A DNA stretch of 64,000 bases from Thiomicrospira microaerophila (lineage in GTDB: Bacteria > Pseudomonadota > Gammaproteobacteria > Thiomicrospirales > Thiomicrospiraceae): contig NZ_JYNN01000002.1 in NCBI RefSeq assembly GCF_000934765.1, positions 24,001 through 88,000 of the forward strand, written 5' to 3'. The notes beneath the pieces are model-generated. The model was given only the letters and a program-made list of their open reading frames with translations, made no database searches and was not told the DNA's origin. The position numbers and the translations under genes are program-made. Positions within the stretch are counted from its first letter, which is position 1; each line of letters starts with the position of its first letter. This document shows, piece by piece, positions 19,880-28,526 of this stretch.

Positions 19880-20509
19880 TTATTTTAAGTTAGTTGGTTT
19901 GGCAGTTGGATCAGCGCAAATAGCTTGCCATCCCGCATCAATCAGTTCCGCTTGGTAGTCGATGATGGATTTGGGCAGTACCCCATCCAGATGCAACTGT
20001 ATCATTCTTAGCACACTGCCGAATGCCAGCGAGGCGGCAATTAGCAAGTCCATTTGCCGCACTTCACCTTCTCTAATCCCCTGTGCAATCACATCACGCA
20101 ACAGCATAAAGGGCTTGGATGAGCATAGGCTGGCTGACTCAGGTAAAAAGGTTTGATGGCGTGCCAACAGCATAAAGCTCATCACCGCAGGGTAATCCAA
20201 GGTGAATTGAATTAACCAACTCACCAGCGCCTTATAGCGTGAATAACTGCTGACGCAGGGGGCAATCACCTTTGTTTCGCGTTGGTAAACCTCTTCAGTT
20301 AAGCGCTGCATTAAGGCTTCAGCAAGACCTTGTTTGTCGCCAAAGTGCTTGTATAGGCTGCCAATGCTGGCCCCTGAATGGGCAACGAGGTCAGGAACGG
20401 AGGTGTTGAAATAGCCTTTTTCAACAAACAACACCAGCGCCGAGTTAAGTATCTTAACCTGAAGCTTGGAACCGCCAACATGTTGAAAAAAATCCGCTTG
20501 CATTTGCAT
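19880..20509 (-). CDS. TetR-family transcriptional regulator
   Basis: 209 residues. The N-terminal helix-turn-helix is evident in ALVLFVEKGYFNTSVPDLVAHSG followed by SIGSLYKHFGDKQGL, the classic TetR recognition region. The C-terminal ligand domain is mostly helical and not recognisable. A perfect palindrome, TAGAATGAA-AG-TTCATTCTA, lies 11 bp upstream of the start and is a good candidate operator for autoregulation together with the downstream MBL gene. Confidence 0.92.
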   Translation of the reverse strand: MQMQADFFQHVGGSKLQVKILNSALVLFVEKGYFNTSVPDLVAHSGASIGSLYKHFGDKQGLAEALMQRLTEEVYQRETKVIAPCVSSYSRYKALVSWLIQFTLDYPAVMSFMLLARHQTFLPESASLCSSKPFMLLRDVIAQGIREGEVRQMDLLIAASLAFGSVLRMIQLHLDGVLPKSIIDYQAELIDAGWQAICADPTAKPTNLK

Positions 20510-20519
20510 AATCCGTTAC

Positions 20520-20539
20520 TAGAATGAAAGTTCATTCTA
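20520..20539. promoter_or_regulatory. putative TetR-family operator
   Basis: TAGAATGAAAGTTCATTCTA has perfect nine-base half-sites around a two-base spacer and sits just upstream of the TetR coding start, where repressor binding would block its own expression. The size and form are typical for TetR-family operators. The assignment is inferred from position. Confidence 0.65.
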
Positions 20540-20644
20540 TATTTAACCCCTTAACAATAACAAGCTAAATCTCATGCAAAAACTAAGGAAGTGGCCGATT
20601 GGCGATTTTGATCAATTGTTAACTTGATAGGTTTATACCCTTCT

Positions 20645-20711
20645 GCATTCCCACGCACAGCGTGGGAACGAGAAAAGAAGTGTGCATACGTTAGCCCACG
20701 TGGGAGCGAGT
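20645..20711. repeat. GTGGGAACGAG-type repeat, copy 1
   Basis: CCCACGC/GCGTGGGAACGAG hairpin followed by AAAAGAAGTGTGCATACGTTAGC and a second CACGTGGGAGCGAG. About 50 bp recur in inverse orientation at 42735-42785 with few changes. The right edge joins the broken parE reading frame, suggesting insertion into that gene. The rest of 20540-20764 shows nothing else. Confidence 0.7.
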
Positions 20712-20768
20712 TAAATTCCAGATATCATTTACATCATTTTGTGCTTTGGGGGATAACTTGATTTTTAT
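20691..20768 (-). pseudogene. parE toxin remnant (5' end only)
   Basis: Reading from the end of parD on the minus strand, the frame starting ATA at 20768 gives IKIKLSPKAQNDVNDIWNLT, which matches the start of ParE/RelE-superfamily toxins (LSPxAxxDLxxIW). The frame then runs into the GTGGGAACGAG repeat and stops at 20691. An ATG is expected exactly where ATA stands; a G-to-A change there would also turn a TGA stop of parD into the present TAA. The toxin therefore appears dead by both loss of start and truncation. Confidence 0.65.
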
Positions 20769-20992
20769 TGAGTTGCTTTTTTTGCAGCAACAAAAGCGTT
20801 AAAGTCAAACTCTGTAGGCGTCCCAGAGTTTTCACCATCTACTAGTGCTTGGCGTAGTTGAGCCATTTTTAGATGATCTTGGCGTATTAAACTCCTCATG
20901 TAATCTGATGCATTAGCATAAAGCCCAGATTGAACGGATTCTTCAACCCAGTTTTTCATCTGATCGGGTAGTGAGATATTCATTGTGGCCAT
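20765..20992 (-). CDS. parD: ParD-type antitoxin, orphan
   Basis: 75-residue ribbon-helix-helix antitoxin. NISLPDQMKNWVEESVQSG and YANASDYMRSLIRQD form the DNA-binding N-terminal half, and the acidic/polar C-terminal tail would wrap a ParE toxin. AAGGA lies ahead of the start at 20992. Its partner is reduced to about 20 codons, so it should no longer be addictive. It could still repress its own promoter or neutralise a related toxin elsewhere. Confidence 0.88.
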   Translation of the reverse strand: MATMNISLPDQMKNWVEESVQSGLYANASDYMRSLIRQDHLKMAQLRQALVDGENSGTPTEFDFNAFVAAKKATQ

Positions 20993-21158
20993 AGTGATTC
21001 CTTGTCAAAATGATTTGTGATTAATTAAATGGCAAAGATTGCCAATTGTCAAGCTGTGTTGCTTGATGCAGAGCAATATAAAGCCTGAATAATCGAATTA
21101 GGCTTTGTGGGCAGGGCGCGATATAATAGGCGCACTTTTTTATTGAGGGGTAAGGCGG

Positions 21159-22262
21159 GTGCTTTGTCAGGTTTTTCCACAGGATTATCAACAACAGTTA
21201 GATGAGAAGCAGCAGCGTTTAACCGCGCTGGTTCCGCAAGTGGCGGGGTGTTTAGAGGTGTTTGCTTCGCCGCCTACCCATTATCGCCAACGTGCGGAGT
21301 TTCGGATTTGGCACACGCCTGAACGTTTGTTTTATGCGATGTTTGATCCGGCTAACCCCAAACAGCCGGTTGAAATTAGCGCCTGCCCGATGGCCTGTGA
21401 AGCGATTGATGGTTTAATGCAACCCTTGTTAGCGAAAATTAGCGAAAATGAGATTTTAAAAAACGGTTTATTTGAGATAGATTTTCTCGCTACCTTGAGT
21501 GGCGAAATGCTGGTGACACTGATTTACCGTAAAAAGCTGGATGACCCGACCTGGTTGCAAGCAGCGCAAACCCTGCGTGATTGTTTGCCGATTCATCATC
21601 TGATTGGTCGAAGTCGTAAACAAAAAATTCTGCTTGATCAGGATTTTGTTGTGGAGAAACTGCAAGCTGACGACCAGGTCTGGTTGTTTCAGCAGGTTGA
21701 AAATAGTTTTACCCAGCCGAATGCGCAGATGGCGCAAAACATGCTCAGTTGGGCGCGCGCGCAAAGCCGTCAAATTGTGGCGCAAGCGCCGAGCGATTTG
21801 CTGGAGCTTTATTGCGGGAATGGTCATTTTTCAATTGCGTTAGCGGATGTTTTTAATCAGGTCTTGGCGACAGAGATTTCAAAGTCCTCGGTTAAATCCG
21901 CGCTGTATAATTTACAAGCGAATCAAATTGAAAATGTCACCGTGGTCAAAATGGCGGCGGAAGAGGTGTCGCTTGCGATGCAAGGCCAAGCCTTTAATCG
22001 GATGGCGGACATTGATTTAGCCGCCTATGATTTTCAAACCCTTTTTGTTGACCCACCGCGCTCAGGGCTTGATGACCTAACCCGTGGAATGGCAGCGCAG
22101 TATCCGCATATCTTGTATATCTCCTGTAACCCTGAAACCCTTGCGCGTGATTTGAGTGTGTTATTACAAACCCATGAATTACGCGCTGCGGCGCTGTTTG
22201 ACCAATTTCCCTATAGTCATCACCTTGAATCGGGTGTTTGGCTGACCCGGAAAGCCTTATGA
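21159..22262 (+). CDS. trmA: tRNA (uracil-5-)-methyltransferase TrmA
   Basis: Makes ribothymidine at position 54 of the T-loop from S-adenosylmethionine. 367 residues, the E. coli size. The SAM pocket is [16 protein letters not shown], the catalytic region is DPPRSGLD, and the nucleophile cysteine is in [13 protein letters not shown], with the general-base Glu in [14 protein letters not shown] start at 21159 behind GAGGGG is used. The stop overlaps the next gene as ATGA, giving an operon of four genes. Confidence 0.96.
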   Translation: MLCQVFPQDYQQQLDEKQQRLTALVPQVAGCLEVFASPPTHYRQRAEFRIWHTPERLFYAMFDPANPKQPVEISACPMACEAIDGLMQPLLAKISENEILKNGLFEIDFLATLSGEMLVTLIYRKKLDDPTWLQAAQTLRDCLPIHHLIGRSRKQKILLDQDFVVEKLQADDQVWLFQQVENSFTQPNAQMAQNMLSWARAQSRQIVAQAPSDLLELYCGNGHFSIALADVFNQVLATEISKSSVKSALYNLQANQIENVTVVKMAAEEVSLAMQGQAFNRMADIDLAAYDFQTLFVDPPRSGLDDLTRGMAAQYPHILYISCNPETLARDLSVLLQTHELRAAALFDQFPYSHHLESGVWLTRKAL

Positions 22263-23026
22263 TTCTAGCCTGGGCCGGTGCGCTGATTATTGGTGTGACG
22301 CTGGGCTTGTTGGGTTCAGGTGGCTCGATTTTAACCGTCCCGGTTTTGGTGTATTTAGTCGGTCAAGACCCCAAAGTGGCGATGGCCGGCTCGTTGATGA
22401 TTGTGGCATTGATTTCGATTTTTGCCGCGTGGCCCTATGCACGTCAGAAAACCATTGATTGGCGGATGGTCGGCTGGTTTGGCATACCAGGCCTGATCGG
22501 GGCGGCGGGCGGTGCTTGGCTGGCGCACTTTATTGATTCAATGGTGCAAATGTTGATTTTTGCCGCGCTGATGTTAAGCGCGGCTTATTTAATGTTTAAG
22601 CCGATTGACTTACATGCGCCGCCTAAGGTACGCGCTAACTATAAGATTGTGGCCGATGGTTTGGTGGTCGGTGCCTTGACAGGCCTGGTGGGTGTTGGCG
22701 GTGGATTTTTAATTATTCCCGCGCTGATTTTGCTTGGCGGCTTGTCGATGCGCCTCGCGGTGGGCACCAGTTTAGTGATTATTGTATTGAAGTCACTGGT
22801 TGGTTTTGTGGTGTATTTAGATGTGCTGGCTGCGCAGGATTTAGCCTTGGATTGGCCGATTATTATCAAGTTTAGTTTGATCGGTATTTTAGGCGGTTGG
22901 CTGGGGCATAAAATCAGCCATAAATTCGACCAACAAAAACTGCGCCAATTTTTTGCGCTATTCTTAGTATTAATGAGCCTGTTTATTTTGTATCAAAAAC
23001 TACCAGGCCTGGTAATGGGGTTGTGA
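22259..23026 (+). CDS. TauE/SafE-family permease (sulfite exporter type)
   Basis: About 255 residues with seven to eight hydrophobic segments and two similar halves. [19 protein letters not shown] and [20 protein letters not shown] are the paired TauE/SafE signatures. Members export sulfite, sulfoacetate or other organosulfur anions; in a sulfur oxidiser a sulfur anion is plausible but not shown. I start it at ATG 22259, which overlaps the trmA stop; the reading frame also runs upstream to a TTG. TACCAGGCCTGGTA, a symmetrical palindrome copy, ends the gene at 23001-23014. Confidence 0.88.
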   Translation: MILAWAGALIIGVTLGLLGSGGSILTVPVLVYLVGQDPKVAMAGSLMIVALISIFAAWPYARQKTIDWRMVGWFGIPGLIGAAGGAWLAHFIDSMVQMLIFAALMLSAAYLMFKPIDLHAPPKVRANYKIVADGLVVGALTGLVGVGGGFLIIPALILLGGLSMRLAVGTSLVIIVLKSLVGFVVYLDVLAAQDLALDWPIIIKFSLIGILGGWLGHKISHKFDQQKLRQFFALFLVLMSLFILYQKLPGLVMGL

Positions 23027-23823
23027 TGGACGTTGAAATAAACAAACAAAAACCGGTTAAACCGCCGAAGAAGATTTTGCAGATGGTGGGGCGGGCGATG
23101 GCGCAATTTAAGATGTTGCGCGAGGGTGATCGGGTGTTACTTGGCTTGTCAGGCGGTAAGGATTCGCTGGCTTTATTGATGGTGCTTAAGCATTTGCAGC
23201 GCCATGCGCCGATTCGTTTTGAGTTGGCGGCCTGTACTATTGACCCGGAAATCCCAGGTTTTGATCCATCGCCGTTAAAAGACTTTGTGGCGAGTTTAGA
23301 TGTGCCTTATTTTTATGAGTCCGAAGACTTGGTAGCCCTGGCCAATCAATATATGAAAGGCGATTCGTTTTGTAGTTTTTGCTCGCGTCATAAACGTGGC
23401 AAGCTTTATACTGTTTGTCGGCGCGAGGGCTATAACGTGTTGGCGTTGGGCCAGCATTTAGATGATCTGGCAGAGAGTTTTATGATGTCGGCCTTTAATG
23501 CGGGTCAGTTGCGTACCATGAAAGCCCATTATTTAAACAATGAGGGCGATATTCGGATTATCCGGCCGTTTGTTAGGGTGCGCGAAAACCAAACGCGTGA
23601 TTTTTCTAAGGCTGCCGCACTGCCGGTGATTCCTGATAACTGTCCGGCTTGTTTTGCCAAGCCGCAGGCACGCCAGCAATTTAAACAGCTGTTGTTAGAG
23701 CAGGAAAAAACCAATAAACACCTGTATGCGAATTTATGGACAGCGATGCAACCGCTGATTAGTGATGATAATCATGCGGGCTTAGCAGGCCTGGTTGATG
23801 AGGCGTTTGATGAAGAAGAGTAA
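23026..23823 (+). CDS. TtcA-family PP-loop tRNA thiolation protein
   Basis: PP-loop ATPase with LGLSGGKDSLALL and paired cysteines CSFC (about residue 116) and CPAC (about residue 206) that would hold an iron-sulfur cluster, as in TtcA, which makes 2-thiocytidine 32 in tRNA. GQHLDDLAESFMM is the conserved substrate region. It has 265 residues, shorter than E. coli TtcA (about 311), so an orthologous role is likely but not certain. ATG 23026 overlaps the permease stop (TGATG), and the gene overlaps the next one. Confidence 0.82.
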   Translation: MDVEINKQKPVKPPKKILQMVGRAMAQFKMLREGDRVLLGLSGGKDSLALLMVLKHLQRHAPIRFELAACTIDPEIPGFDPSPLKDFVASLDVPYFYESEDLVALANQYMKGDSFCSFCSRHKRGKLYTVCRREGYNVLALGQHLDDLAESFMMSAFNAGQLRTMKAHYLNNEGDIRIIRPFVRVRENQTRDFSKAAALPVIPDNCPACFAKPQARQQFKQLLLEQEKTNKHLYANLWTAMQPLISDDNHAGLAGLVDEAFDEEE

Positions 23824-24706
23824 AAAACAAAAACCCATTCAGGGGGCGTTATTTAAAGCGATCATTCGGTTTTTTTCTTGGTTTCCGTTAAGGTGGAATC
23901 ACCGTTTAGGGGCGATGATCGGCTGGCTTTTGTGGCGTATTCCCAATCGTGCTAGAAAAATCACGGCCAAAAATATGGCGATTGCCTTTGCGGATTATTC
24001 GCCAGAACAGCAGCAGGCACTCGTTAAAAAAGCGCTGATTGAAACCGGTAAAACCTTTACTGAGCTGGGGCCGTTATGGATCTGGTCTCAAGCGCGGTTA
24101 TTGCCGTTGGTAAAACGGATTGAAGGCGAAGATCCTATCAAGCAGGCTTTCGAGCAAGGCAAGGGCGTGATCGTTTTATCACCCCATATTGGCGCTTGGG
24201 AAATGATGGGATGGTATTGGTCGGTGCATTACCAAATAACCAGCTTATATCGACCACCGCGTATCGGTTCGATTGAGGGGTTTATGCGTCATGTTCGTGA
24301 GCGCGCGGGCGCGAATTTAGTGCCAACGGATTTAACCGGAGTGAAAGCGCTGCGTCGTGCATTAAAAGCCAATCAGATGATCGGCATTTTACCCGATCAA
24401 GACCCTGGCAAAAGCGGTGGGGTGATTGCGCCGTTTTTTGGCCATCCTGCGAACACGATGGTACTGGTGTCTAAATTGGCGGCCAAAGCCGATTGCCCGA
24501 TTTTCTTTACCTATGCCGAGCGGCTGCCAAGGGGGGAGGGTTATGTATTACACATTAAACCAGCTGACCCTGCGCTGGCGAGCTTGGATGAGTTTGAGGC
24601 GGCAAGCGCGTTAAATCAAGGGGTTGAGGGCTGTGTGCGTCATTTGCCTAGCCAATATCAGTGGTCTTATAACCGTTTTAAACATCTTAAACAGCACGGA
24701 AGTTAA
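23810..24706 (+). CDS. LpxL/HtrB-family lipid A acyltransferase
   Basis: Inner-membrane late acyltransferase adding a secondary acyl chain to lipid A, or a related lysophospholipid acyltransferase. About 298 residues, with a basic N-terminus (KKSKKQKP), a hydrophobic anchor, the H-x4-E catalytic pair in SPHIGAWEMMGW, and GILPDQDPGKSGG. I chose ATG 23810 (GAGG six bases before); ATG 23798 is also possible. It overlaps the end of the ttcA-like gene and closes the operon. Confidence 0.85.
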   Translation: MKKSKKQKPIQGALFKAIIRFFSWFPLRWNHRLGAMIGWLLWRIPNRARKITAKNMAIAFADYSPEQQQALVKKALIETGKTFTELGPLWIWSQARLLPLVKRIEGEDPIKQAFEQGKGVIVLSPHIGAWEMMGWYWSVHYQITSLYRPPRIGSIEGFMRHVRERAGANLVPTDLTGVKALRRALKANQMIGILPDQDPGKSGGVIAPFFGHPANTMVLVSKLAAKADCPIFFTYAERLPRGEGYVLHIKPADPALASLDEFEAASALNQGVEGCVRHLPSQYQWSYNRFKHLKQHGS

Positions 24707-24813
24707 TAAGTCAGATAAGTAAATTTTTGTGTAGAATGATAAATTTTATCGATTAAAGCACTAAAACCTTTGTTAGTTTCGGTTAAGATAATCATATTAT
24801 TGGGAGAAGGTGT

Positions 24814-25182
24814 ATGCGCGTTTTAGCGGTGGATGATAGCGTTTCAATTAGAGAGTTGGTGCGTTTAGTATTACAAGCGACCGAAGGCGTTTCCTTGGTT
24901 GAAACCGCTGATTCAGTTGATCAAGCCTTGTCGATTATCCAGTCGCAACCTTTTGACTTGTTCATTATCGACTGGTATATGCAGCCTAAGTCTGGAGCTA
25001 TCTTATTAAAAGAGATCAAGGCGCAAACTCAATTTAATCACATTCCTGTTATCGTGCTATCAGCGGATCAGGACCCACAGGCCAAGGCCTTGGCAAAGCG
25101 CTTAGGGGCCATTGGCTGGATGACCAAGCCATTCAACCCCAAGCGCTTGCAAGAGCTGGTGCTGTCATACAAAGTGGGCTGA
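24814..25182 (+). CDS. stand-alone CheY-like response regulator
   Basis: 122 residues comprising only a receiver domain: VLAVDDSVSIREL with the acidic pair, FIIDWYMQPKSG with the phosphoacceptor Asp, VIVLSAD and the conserved lysine in MTKPFNPKRL. No output domain. It may serve a chemotaxis or other phosphorelay; no kinase gene adjoins it. A second single-domain regulator is at 51508. The 107-bp upstream gap is AT-rich and holds its promoter. Confidence 0.9.
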   Translation: MRVLAVDDSVSIRELVRLVLQATEGVSLVETADSVDQALSIIQSQPFDLFIIDWYMQPKSGAILLKEIKAQTQFNHIPVIVLSADQDPQAKALAKRLGAIGWMTKPFNPKRLQELVLSYKVG

Positions 25183-25231
25183 TTAAGCGAAAACTCAAGC
25201 CCAGCTACGCAGACATGAAGTTAAAAAACCT

Positions 25232-25317
25232 GTCATTGCGAGGAGCACAGCGACGCGGCAATCTCTCAGTGCGTGTGCAATCTGCATCGATTGCGACGGC
25301 TTTCAACCTCGCAGTGC
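25232..25317. repeat. GTCATTGCGAGG palindromic repeat, copy 2 (degenerate right arm)
   Basis: GTCATTGCGAGGAGCACAGCG, then GCGGCAATCTCT as in copy 1, but the right arm (ATTGCGACGG, ACCTCGCAGTGC) has diverged. It lies between the convergent ends of the CheY-like gene and polA, where a hairpin could stop both transcripts. Confidence 0.7.
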
Positions 25318-25339
25318 TCGTTGTGCTAACCTGAAGGGA

Positions 25340-28135
25340 TTAATGCGCCTGATCCCAATTATCTCCCTCACCGATTTCAACAATTAACGGCACATTCAGC
25401 GTCATCGCGCTTTCCATTAGGCGCTTAATTTCCGGCTTGACCTGTTCAAGTAGTTCGGTTTTAACTTCAAAAACCAATTCATCGTGTACCTGCATCAGCA
25501 TCCGAATATCCAAACCACTTTGGTCAATCCACTGATCTAAGGTTATCATCGCTTTTTTAATAATATCGGCGGCGGTACCCTGCATCGGGGCGTTAATGGC
25601 GGTGCGTTCAGCGTGCTGCTTGCGTGGACCACGCGCTCTGATATCCGGCAGATAAAAGCGTCGTCCAGCAAGGGTTTCCACATAACCATAATACTCGGCA
25701 TCGGCTTTGGTGGTGTTCATATAGGTTTTGACCCCGGGATAGCGGTCAAAATAACGGTCAATATAGGCTTGTGCCAAGCCGCGATCTATCCCCAACTGGT
25801 TAGCCAAGCCAAACGCCGACATGCCATAAATTAAACCAAAGTTGACCGCCTTGGCGCTACGGCGCTGTTCAATGGTGACCTCGGCCAGCGGCATATCAAA
25901 GATTTCTGCCGCCGTAGCTTGGTGAATATCCTTGCCTTGCGCAAACGCCTCTACCAGGCCGGCATCTTGGCTTAAATGCGCCATAATGCGCAACTCGATT
26001 TGTGAATAGTCAGCGGCGAGCAATTGATAACCTGGCCTGGCGATAAACGCTTGGCGAATGCGCCGCCCTTCGGCGGTGCGAATCGGAATATTTTGTAGGT
26101 TGGGCTCAGTAGACGATAAACGCCCAGTTGAAGCCACGGCCTGCTGATAAGAGGTGTGAACCCGTCCCGTTGTGGCGTCGATTTGCTTGGGAAGCGCATC
26201 GGTGTAAGTCGATTTAAGCTTGGCTAAACTGCGGTGCTGGGTAATGACTTTGGGCAGCTCGTGACCTTGCTCCGCGAGTTCAGCGAGCACGGGTTCAGCG
26301 GTCGAGGGCACGCCTTTCGGGGTTTTTTTAATCACGGGCAAACCCTGCTGCTCAAACAGGATTTCTTGCAATTGTTTGGGTGAGCTAAGGTTAAATTCTT
26401 GGCCGGCTAGGCGGTAGGCTTCTTCTTCGAGGGCGGCAATTTTATCAGCCAACTCAGCGCTTTGGATTTTTAATAAATCCTTATCCACCAGCATACCATG
26501 ACGCTCCATCTTGGCTAAAACAGGTAACAGCGGTATCTCAATCTCGTTCAAGACTTCAACCAGGTCGGGTTGTTGGGTTAATTGCGGATAAAGCGTTTGA
26601 TGCAGTTGCAGCGTAATATCCGCATCTTCGGCGGCGTAGGGCGCGGCCTGCTCCAATGCAATTTGGTTAAAGGTTTTTTGTGCTTTGCCCTTGCCGGCAA
26701 TCTCCTCAAACTTAATCGTGCTTTTGTTGAGGTAGTGCTGCGCAAGGTCGTCCATATTGTGACGGCTGGCGACCGAATTCAGCACATAGGATTCAAGCAT
26801 GGTGTCAAACACGATACCATTTAAACGAATCCCTTGGTTGGCAAAAATATGCCAGTCATATTTAATGTTCTGGCCAATTTTTTGGGGTCGATCCGATTCT
26901 AACAGGGGTTGGAGTGCCGCCAGGGTGGCATCAAAATCGAGTTGGCTCGGTGCGTCTTCATAATCATGGCGCAGGGGCAAATAGGCGGCTTCAATTTTAC
27001 CCCCTTGCTCAAGCGCAAAGCTAAGACCAACTAATTGTGCTTGCATCGAATCCAGAGAAGTGGTTTCGGTGTCGATAGCAAAGTGCTCAGCCTGAGTGAG
27101 TTTTTTGAGCCACAAATCAAAATCGGCTTGGGTTAAAATCGTTTGGTAGTCAGCGGACTCTAATGTTTTTGTAACTAGGGCTGGTTGTGTGTCAGCGGTT
27201 TTTTCACGGTTTGAGGGCAGGCTTTTAGCACCAGGCCTGGCATGGTGACTTACCTGTTTACTAAAAGGCAATTGACCTTCTTCAAGCTGTTTGAGCCAGT
27301 TTTTAAACTCATACTCGCTAAACAAGCGGCTAAGTGCGTCGATATCGGCCTCACGGCGCGCTAAATCCGGCAGATTAATCGGCAAGTCGCAATCCGTTCG
27401 AATCGTGGTCAGCTGACGCGACAGCGCCAAATGCGGGATATGTTCGCGTAGGGTTTCGCCAATCTTTCCTTTGATTTCATCGGCATGCGCGACCAGATTG
27501 TCCATCGTGTCATAAGCGCTCAGCCATTTCACCGCCGTTTTTGGGCCACATTTAGGAATGCCGGGGATATTGTCCGAGGTATCGCCCATCAGCGCCAAAT
27601 AGTCGATGATTTGATCTGGGCGAATACCAAACTTTTCCACCACCTTGTCGGGTGTCATTAGGGTATTGTTCATGGTGTTAATCAGCGTGATATGCGCATT
27701 CACCAGTTGCGCCATGTCCTTGTCGCCAGTGGAAATCAGCGCATCGCGTTGCGCTTGCGTCGCTTGCACCGCCAGCGTGCCAATCACATCATCGGCTTCC
27801 ACCCCCTCAATCACCAATAAGGGTAAGCCAAGTGCCTTAACAATCTGGTGAATCGGCTCAATTTGAACCCGTAACTCATCCGGCATCGGCGGGCGATGGG
27901 CTTTGTATTCAGGAAAAAGCTCATTGCGAAAGGTCTTACCCTTGGCATCAAATACTACCGCCATGTGCTCTGGCTGATAAGTTTCCAGTAGCTTGCCAAT
28001 CATATTGGTCACGCCATAAATCGCCCCCGTTGGATGCCCAGCGGCATTCGTCAGCGGCGGCATCGCATGAAATGCACGAAATAAATAGGACGAACCATCA
28101 ACCAAAATAATCGGAGCAGTAGACGTTTGAGACAT
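25340..28135 (-). CDS. polA: DNA polymerase I
   Basis: 931 residues, close to the E. coli 928. Three domains are in order. The 5'-3' exonuclease (residues 1-290) has LVDGSSYLFRAFHA and ISTGDKDMAQLV. The 3'-5' exonuclease has intact acidic residues (FAIDTETTSLDSMQAQ). The polymerase has YSQIELRIMAHLS, the RRSAKAVNFGLIYGMS helix and catalytic MQVHDELVFEV. It processes Okazaki fragments and fills repair gaps. One palindrome copy (27231) encodes ARPG in the linker between the 5' nuclease and the proofreading domain. Confidence 0.97.
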   Translation of the reverse strand: MSQTSTAPIILVDGSSYLFRAFHAMPPLTNAAGHPTGAIYGVTNMIGKLLETYQPEHMAVVFDAKGKTFRNELFPEYKAHRPPMPDELRVQIEPIHQIVKALGLPLLVIEGVEADDVIGTLAVQATQAQRDALISTGDKDMAQLVNAHITLINTMNNTLMTPDKVVEKFGIRPDQIIDYLALMGDTSDNIPGIPKCGPKTAVKWLSAYDTMDNLVAHADEIKGKIGETLREHIPHLALSRQLTTIRTDCDLPINLPDLARREADIDALSRLFSEYEFKNWLKQLEEGQLPFSKQVSHHARPGAKSLPSNREKTADTQPALVTKTLESADYQTILTQADFDLWLKKLTQAEHFAIDTETTSLDSMQAQLVGLSFALEQGGKIEAAYLPLRHDYEDAPSQLDFDATLAALQPLLESDRPQKIGQNIKYDWHIFANQGIRLNGIVFDTMLESYVLNSVASRHNMDDLAQHYLNKSTIKFEEIAGKGKAQKTFNQIALEQAAPYAAEDADITLQLHQTLYPQLTQQPDLVEVLNEIEIPLLPVLAKMERHGMLVDKDLLKIQSAELADKIAALEEEAYRLAGQEFNLSSPKQLQEILFEQQGLPVIKKTPKGVPSTAEPVLAELAEQGHELPKVITQHRSLAKLKSTYTDALPKQIDATTGRVHTSYQQAVASTGRLSSTEPNLQNIPIRTAEGRRIRQAFIARPGYQLLAADYSQIELRIMAHLSQDAGLVEAFAQGKDIHQATAAEIFDMPLAEVTIEQRRSAKAVNFGLIYGMSAFGLANQLGIDRGLAQAYIDRYFDRYPGVKTYMNTTKADAEYYGYVETLAGRRFYLPDIRARGPRKQHAERTAINAPMQGTAADIIKKAMITLDQWIDQSGLDIRMLMQVHDELVFEVKTELLEQVKPEIKRLMESAMTLNVPLIVEIGEGDNWDQAH

Positions 28136-28526
28136 GTGAAACCTTAGGATCTAATGAGAGTAACGTGATTTTAGACGAAAACACGGATTGGAATAAAGCT
28201 AAATATCCGGGTTAGAGACTATAGAGAAGTTATTGCCAGAGTCCGCAAGCTCAGATGCTTGCCGTTCGAAGCCGGAGCGGATGAATTGTTTTTTTCCGAT
28301 GATTTATGATTTACCTTCGAAAAAAGAATCAGATGCGCCCCTGCTGGATTCGTCGGAAAAAGTGCAGTACTCTTCTGTGGAGTAGTTTGTTCTGATTGTT
28401 CGGTTGCTGAAAGTCAGTTTTCTTCATTTGGCAGGGTTAGTGCTTGTTCGTTTAAACAAATCGGGCTTTAGGACGGTATTTTTGCTATCATAGGCGCCAT
28501 TTTCAATCGTTTTTTTGTGGGTATAA
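28136..28526. other. 391-bp intergenic region between polA and murC
   Basis: No credible ORF or RNA. The two genes diverge, so both promoters must be here; TATCAT near 28486 could be a -10 box for murC. A short inverted pair TTTTTCCGA (28291-28299) and TCGGAAAAA (28353-28361) is the only clear structure. ATATCCGGGTTA near 28204 resembles an end of the 12588 element and may be a remnant. Confidence 0.4.
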
